A stretch of 9,794 nucleotides of DNA, taken from Bacillota bacterium. Lineage in GTDB: Bacteria; Bacillota; Clostridia; Acetivibrionales; DSM-1351. This document shows positions 6,986 to 9,794 of this stretch, piece by piece. Under the pieces are notes generated by a model. That model was given only the letters and a program-made list of their open reading frames with translations, ran no database searches and was not told the DNA's origin. The stretch spans positions 1-9,794 of the forward strand of contig JAEZIV010000179.1 of NCBI GenBank assembly GCA_023436515.1. The letters are read 5' to 3'. The stretch's first letter is position 1. Each line of letters opens with the position of its first letter. A program made the position numbers and the translations under genes.

Positions 6986-8257
6986 TTATTCATACCTTTT
7001 CAGCTTGCGAAACATTTCCTTCTTGTAATCCTCAACTCCCGGCTGATCAAAGGGATTAATAGCATTTAACTTTCCTGAAATATAACATGTAAACTGAAAA
7101 TAATAGAATAATTGGCCAAAATTGTATGGAGTCACCTCTGAAATTGTAATAATATTGCAGGGTACTGACCCTGCTGCATGGGCTTTAACTGTTGCCCAGA
7201 ATGCAGTATCATCTATGGTCTTCATATCCATAAGATTTAGATAATCAAAACCATCACTAACCTTGGTATCAGGCTGAATAATATAGTTTTCGGCTGAATT
7301 CTCCACATGAAGAAAGGTTTCCATAAGATTTCTTTTGCCATTTTGTATATATTGTCCTACAGAATGTAAATCCTCTGTAAAGGAGCAGGCAACAGGAAAC
7401 AAACCCTTAAAGTTTTTTCCTTCACTTTCGGCAAACAACTGCACCCACCACTTTGAAAAAAACTCAAGACCCGGTTCGAAGGAAGAGAGGATTTCCATTG
7501 TATATCCCTGTTCTTCAAGCAGGTGACGAATAGCTGCGTAAACAACTGCTGGATTTTTCCTAAAGGGTGTAGTCTTTAGCATCTGCTCCATATCCCTTGC
7601 CCCCTGGATAATCTCTTTTATATTTATGCCCGCCACCGCCGCAGGGAACAAACCAACCGGTGATAATACAGAGTATCGACCTCCAATATCTTCTGGAAAT
7701 GGCAAAAACATATATCCGTTTTTATCCGCCAGGTGATTCAGTTTACTGCCTGCTGTGCCTGTGATAATTACCCTGTCTGATATAATATCTCCATATTGTT
7801 CCCACATAAAATTGCGGAGAATTCGGAATGCCAATCCAGGTTCCAATGTCTCAAAGTTTTTTGCAATCACATTCATGTAGACTGATTTCCCCTTGAGCTT
7901 GTCCAGAAGCTCACAGATTGTTTTACCGGAAAGATTGTACCCCGCATACACAACCTCAACGTCGTCTTGCTTTGTCAAAGCTTTAATTAGCGAGCGGGCG
8001 CCATTGTTAGAACCCCCAACACCAACAAGCACAAAAGCTTCTCCGTTCTCACGAATTTCCCTTGCCTTGCATTCCAGCTTAGCTACAAGCTCTTGGTTTG
8101 TCCATTTTTCAACATTGAACCATCCAAATACTCCAGCTTCATCTTTTTGCTTGGGAGAAAAAATATCCTCCAGTAATTCTCTATTTATTTCTATATATTC
8201 CAGTACACTGTTTATACCTAAAAAAGATAATGAATTCTCAAAGTCAAATTGAAGCAT
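6986..8257 (-). CDS. Phosphoglucose isomerase homologue with altered phosphate-binding loop
   Basis: The 423-residue protein aligns along its length with bacterial glucose-6-phosphate isomerase (about 450 residues), a cytoplasmic aldose/ketose isomerase with SIS-type folds. Expected residues are present: GVGGS (S83), GGRYSVLSPVGL (R194), the base Glu in FAESEGK (E277), His in DLHSVGQYIQ (H298), and Lys in FDQPGVEDYKK (K412). The odd feature is the loop that normally reads SKSGTTTEP and binds the sugar phosphate. Here it is AKNFETLEP (132-140): the first Ser is Ala, the next hydroxyl is Asn, and a Glu is introduced. The glycine loop is also changed, to SNNGARS where SYLGARA is usual. I infer an isomerase paralogue that may not prefer glucose 6-phosphate. 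The gene is first in a probable operon with a sulfonate/nitrate-type importer. ATG 8257 follows GGGGGG by 5-6 nt. A merely divergent housekeeping Pgi is the alternative. Confidence 0.85.
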   Translation of the reverse strand: MLQFDFENSLSFLGINSVLEYIEINRELLEDIFSPKQKDEAGVFGWFNVEKWTNQELVAKLECKAREIRENGEAFVLVGVGGSNNGARSLIKALTKQDDVEVVYAGYNLSGKTICELLDKLKGKSVYMNVIAKNFETLEPGLAFRILRNFMWEQYGDIISDRVIITGTAGSKLNHLADKNGYMFLPFPEDIGGRYSVLSPVGLFPAAVAGINIKEIIQGARDMEQMLKTTPFRKNPAVVYAAIRHLLEEQGYTMEILSSFEPGLEFFSKWWVQLFAESEGKNFKGLFPVACSFTEDLHSVGQYIQNGKRNLMETFLHVENSAENYIIQPDTKVSDGFDYLNLMDMKTIDDTAFWATVKAHAAGSVPCNIITISEVTPYNFGQLFYYFQFTCYISGKLNAINPFDQPGVEDYKKEMFRKLKRYE

Positions 8258-8306
8258 AATATCCCCCCTTGTTCTACAGATAAAAATAAATATATCGATT
8301 TTATTT

Positions 8307-8312
8307 ATTATA
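8307..8312 (-). promoter_or_regulatory. Candidate -10 box for the isomerase-importer operon
   Basis: On the minus strand a perfect TATAAT lies about 50 bp upstream of the PGI-like start. It would give a leader of roughly 40 nt holding the GGGGGG ribosome binding site. The -35 position reads approximately CTGTTA or TGTTAT, a weak match. The flanking DNA is very AT-rich, so a chance match is possible. Confidence 0.4.
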
Positions 8313-8362
8313 GGATTTAGTCTGAAAGTATAACAGTATGATTTTTTCTACTACCTTTATAT

Positions 8363-8488
8363 TTATTTGTTCTGCTCCAGATTGAAGCCGTACTTGACAT
8401 CAAGGGTAGTAGCCTCCATTCCGTTGCTGGAGTCGGAGGTAGTCCGGACAGCATAAACTGCCAGAATTAAGGGTGGATTCTGCAATGC
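8363..8488 (-). pseudogene. Probable 3' remnant of an unidentified gene
   Basis: An open frame of 41 codons ends in TAA (8363-8365). It has no start codon of its own near the beginning and is closed upstream by TAG at 8489-8491. The product includes VYAVRTTSDSSNGMEA and ends VKYGFNLEQNK. The third codon positions are rich in G and C, unlike the AT-rich neighbours, which suggests that this was once a coding frame of different origin. It overlaps the end of the ORF at 8467-8829 in another frame, so a one-base frameshift near 8467-8475 could join the two. I do not recognise the family. Confidence 0.35.
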
Positions 8489-8829
8489 CTATGAAAATAT
8501 GTCCTGTGAGGCTTCTGAATATTCTCCGGGTCGTTTTGGCATATTGTGTATGTGACATAGAGCTTTTTGATAGCTGCTGCGAGAGCCTGCTTTTGAAAGA
8601 TAAAAAATAAGGTTCTCAGCAATCGGTGTTTGTTACCGAAAGCTGAAAACCTCTGATTTGAGCCATTGCTTATCATCGCTATACGTCCATCTTCTTGAAA
8701 AATCTCATATCCCCCAACACTCTTTTGTATAACTTCAGCAGTTTTGCCATACGAAAACGAATTTGTGGTTATATGTTTCCGTTCCTCTAAAAAATCAAGA
8801 ATACGGTTATATTTCATAAATATACCCAT
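8467..8829 (-). CDS. Hypothetical protein, possibly degraded
   Basis: This is a 120-codon open frame with no family I recognise. Visible stretches are GGYEIFQEDGRIAMISNGS (about 39-57), RLLRTLFFIF, and a C terminus rich in His and Arg (TYFHRHCRIHP). No signal peptide or membrane segment is evident. ATG 8829 has only a weak GGATAT upstream; a second ATG at 8817 begins MKYNRILDFLEERK and may be the real start. Beyond its TAA (8467-8469) the same frame stays open for about 50 codons, while another frame carries the G/C-rich remnant ending at 8363. Either pattern suggests a broken gene. It lies between the SLH protein and the isomerase operon on the same strand. Whether it is expressed cannot be decided here. 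Confidence 0.35.
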   Translation of the reverse strand: MGIFMKYNRILDFLEERKHITTNSFSYGKTAEVIQKSVGGYEIFQEDGRIAMISNGSNQRFSAFGNKHRLLRTLFFIFQKQALAAAIKKLYVTYTICQNDPENIQKPHRTYFHRHCRIHP

Positions 8830-8913
8830 TATATCCAGAATTCACTTTTCTTTATGTACCCTTCAAATTTTGTTAAAACGTCAACCACATGTAGAATATC
8901 ATACAAAATTGAA

Positions 8914-8949
8914 CCCCAAAAGTTAGATTTTCAGGTCTAACTTTTGGGG
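8914..8949 (-). terminator. Perfect 14-bp inverted repeat, probable terminator of the SLH gene
   Basis: CCCCAAAAGTTAGA (8914-8927) and TCTAACTTTTGGGG (8936-8949) are exact reverse complements with an 8-nt loop. On the minus strand the hairpin lies about 55 nt after the SLH gene stop and is followed by TTCAATTTTG, a moderate U-rich tail. On the plus strand no U-tract follows, so the minus direction is favoured. The arm also resembles terminal inverted repeats of some IS3-family elements as I remember them, so a relic of a mobile element is the alternative. Confidence 0.55.
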
Positions 8950-9004
8950 CTGCTTCACATATGGAACAAGCCTCTCTTTTTTACATTATCGTATGTTTTT
9001 GATT

Positions 9005-9794
9005 TTAATTTATCTTTTCAAATACATATGTCTGGCTTCCATCCGATGCTTCTGTCCATAGTATTACATTGGTTCCATTTGCCATTTTTGCAGCTGATAT
9101 GCCTACATAAAGCCCTTTACTATCCATAATTCTATAGGTTCCATCTGCTTGCTTTGTTATTGTAAAGGTTATGGCGCTATCGTCGGTTGAAGAGCCGGTT
9201 TGAGTGACTATCGCTCCCTTCGTTCCGCTGCTTTTCCACCACTTACCCGAATGAACACACTGGATTGTATATCTGTTGTCGCTTACTCTGGTAATTCTGA
9301 ATTTCTGATTAGCATTTCCTTGGTAGGCATAAATAATGAGCTGTGCCCCATCCTCTTTACTTGAATTGGGCACATCGACAACGAAGTTTTTGTTTTTTGA
9401 AGCTTTTATATAGTAAGCTCCAGCTTCTAGTGTATCAATGCTTCCTTTTGTATCGGCAGAGGTATTCACAGCGGGGCTTCCTGCATTGCGGTAGAGATAG
9501 GTTACAATCTCGGCTCTGGGAGAATTGTTGTTTGGTGCAAAGGCTATGTCTGTGCCCGAAAGTAAACCTGTTCTGTCTGCCCAAGCTATGGCGTCAGTAT
9601 AGTATTGATCGCGATATTGTGCAGCAAGGCTGCTTGTGCCGGTTGCCGCCGGTTTGCCGCTAGATCGCCATAAAAACGACACTACCTGACCACTGGTAAT
9701 TGTCTTGCTGGGACTGAATGAAGTGGGGCTTGTGCCGCTGGTGATGCCATTTTCCACCGCCCATAGTACAGCTTCATAAAAATAGTCATTAGGC
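9005..9794 (-). CDS. SLH-repeat and ricin-type lectin protein, C-terminal part
   Basis: The frame is open through the right edge, so only the last 262 residues are visible; the internal GTG at 9757 is not a start. Two S-layer homology repeats come first. One begins YEAVLWAVENGITSGTS and continues FSP...SGQVVSFLWR. The second shows YYTDAIAWADRTGLLSGTD, then FAPNNNSPRAEIVTYLYR. After a short linker comes a ricin-B/RICIN_2 beta-trefoil-like domain (about residues 122-262): GAYYIKASKNKNFVVDV, NANQKFRITR (a QxW-type motif with Phe), KWWKSSG and a terminal TYVFEKIN. SLH repeats normally attach proteins to the cell wall, and ricin-type domains bind sugars, so this is probably an exported surface protein, perhaps with an enzyme domain beyond the edge. 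The DNA is richer in G and C than most of the window. A 14-bp hairpin follows 55 bp downstream. Confidence 0.88.
   Translation of the reverse strand, partial: PNDYFYEAVLWAVENGITSGTSPTSFSPSKTITSGQVVSFLWRSSGKPAATGTSSLAAQYRDQYYTDAIAWADRTGLLSGTDIAFAPNNNSPRAEIVTYLYRNAGSPAVNTSADTKGSIDTLEAGAYYIKASKNKNFVVDVPNSSKEDGAQLIIYAYQGNANQKFRITRVSDNRYTIQCVHSGKWWKSSGTKGAIVTQTGSSTDDSAITFTITKQADGTYRIMDSKGLYVGISAAKMANGTNVILWTEASDGSQTYVFEKIN

Noticed and set aside
7893..8252. 119-codon plus-strand open frame
   Set aside because: It is a shadow of the PGI-like gene, serine-rich from reversed codons, without a credible start signal.
1..9794. CRISPR arrays, tRNA or rRNA genes, riboswitches, complete insertion sequences
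   Set aside because: I saw no regularly spaced direct repeats, cloverleaf-like sequence, conserved riboswitch core or transposase anywhere in the window.

Overview
This window looks like the chromosome of an AT-rich, low-GC Gram-positive bacterium, most likely an anaerobic Clostridia member of the Ruminiclostridium/Lachnospiraceae type. The reasons are strong purine-rich ribosome binding sites, a lipoprotein substrate-binding protein, an intrinsic terminator, and a secreted protein with S-layer homology (SLH) repeats and a ricin-type lectin domain. The placement is inference from style; no taxonomic marker gene is present.

Layout, left to right. (1) Positions 1-588, minus: 5' part of a triosephosphate isomerase (TIM) paralogue, cut by the left edge, apparently with a CTG start. 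(2) Positions 589-855: divergent control region with a LacI-type palindrome centred on CG and a separate AT-rich 10-bp inverted repeat. (3) Positions 856-1878, plus: LacI/GalR regulator, the only gene on this strand. It ends 2 bp from the convergent response regulator. (4) Positions 1881-4116, minus: two-component system, a seven-helix membrane histidine kinase followed by a NarL-type response regulator. (5) Positions 4173-4216: intrinsic terminator of the next operon. (6) Positions 4232-8257, minus, transcribed right to left: phosphoglucose isomerase (PGI) homologue, then permease, ATPase and lipoprotein binding protein of an SsuCBA/TauCBA/NrtABD-type ABC importer. (7) Positions 8363-8829: unrecognised, probably decayed coding remnants. 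(8) Positions 8914-8949: perfect 14-bp inverted repeat. (9) Positions 9005-9794, minus: C-terminal part of the SLH/ricin-lectin protein, cut by the right edge.

How the genes may work together. The LacI regulator and the divergent TIM-like isomerase look like one end of a sugar or sugar-alcohol catabolic locus controlled through the palindrome between them. The ABC importer, the PGI homologue and the two-component system are co-oriented. The kinase/regulator pair may sense the importer's substrate or control the importer, but it lies beyond the terminator and needs its own promoter.

The most interesting point is the PGI homologue. It keeps the catalytic residues of the family, but the loop that binds the sugar phosphate is rewritten. 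Because it lies directly upstream of a sulfonate-type importer, it may isomerise a non-phosphorylated or sulfonated sugar. That is a hypothesis: no other sulfosugar gene lies in the window.
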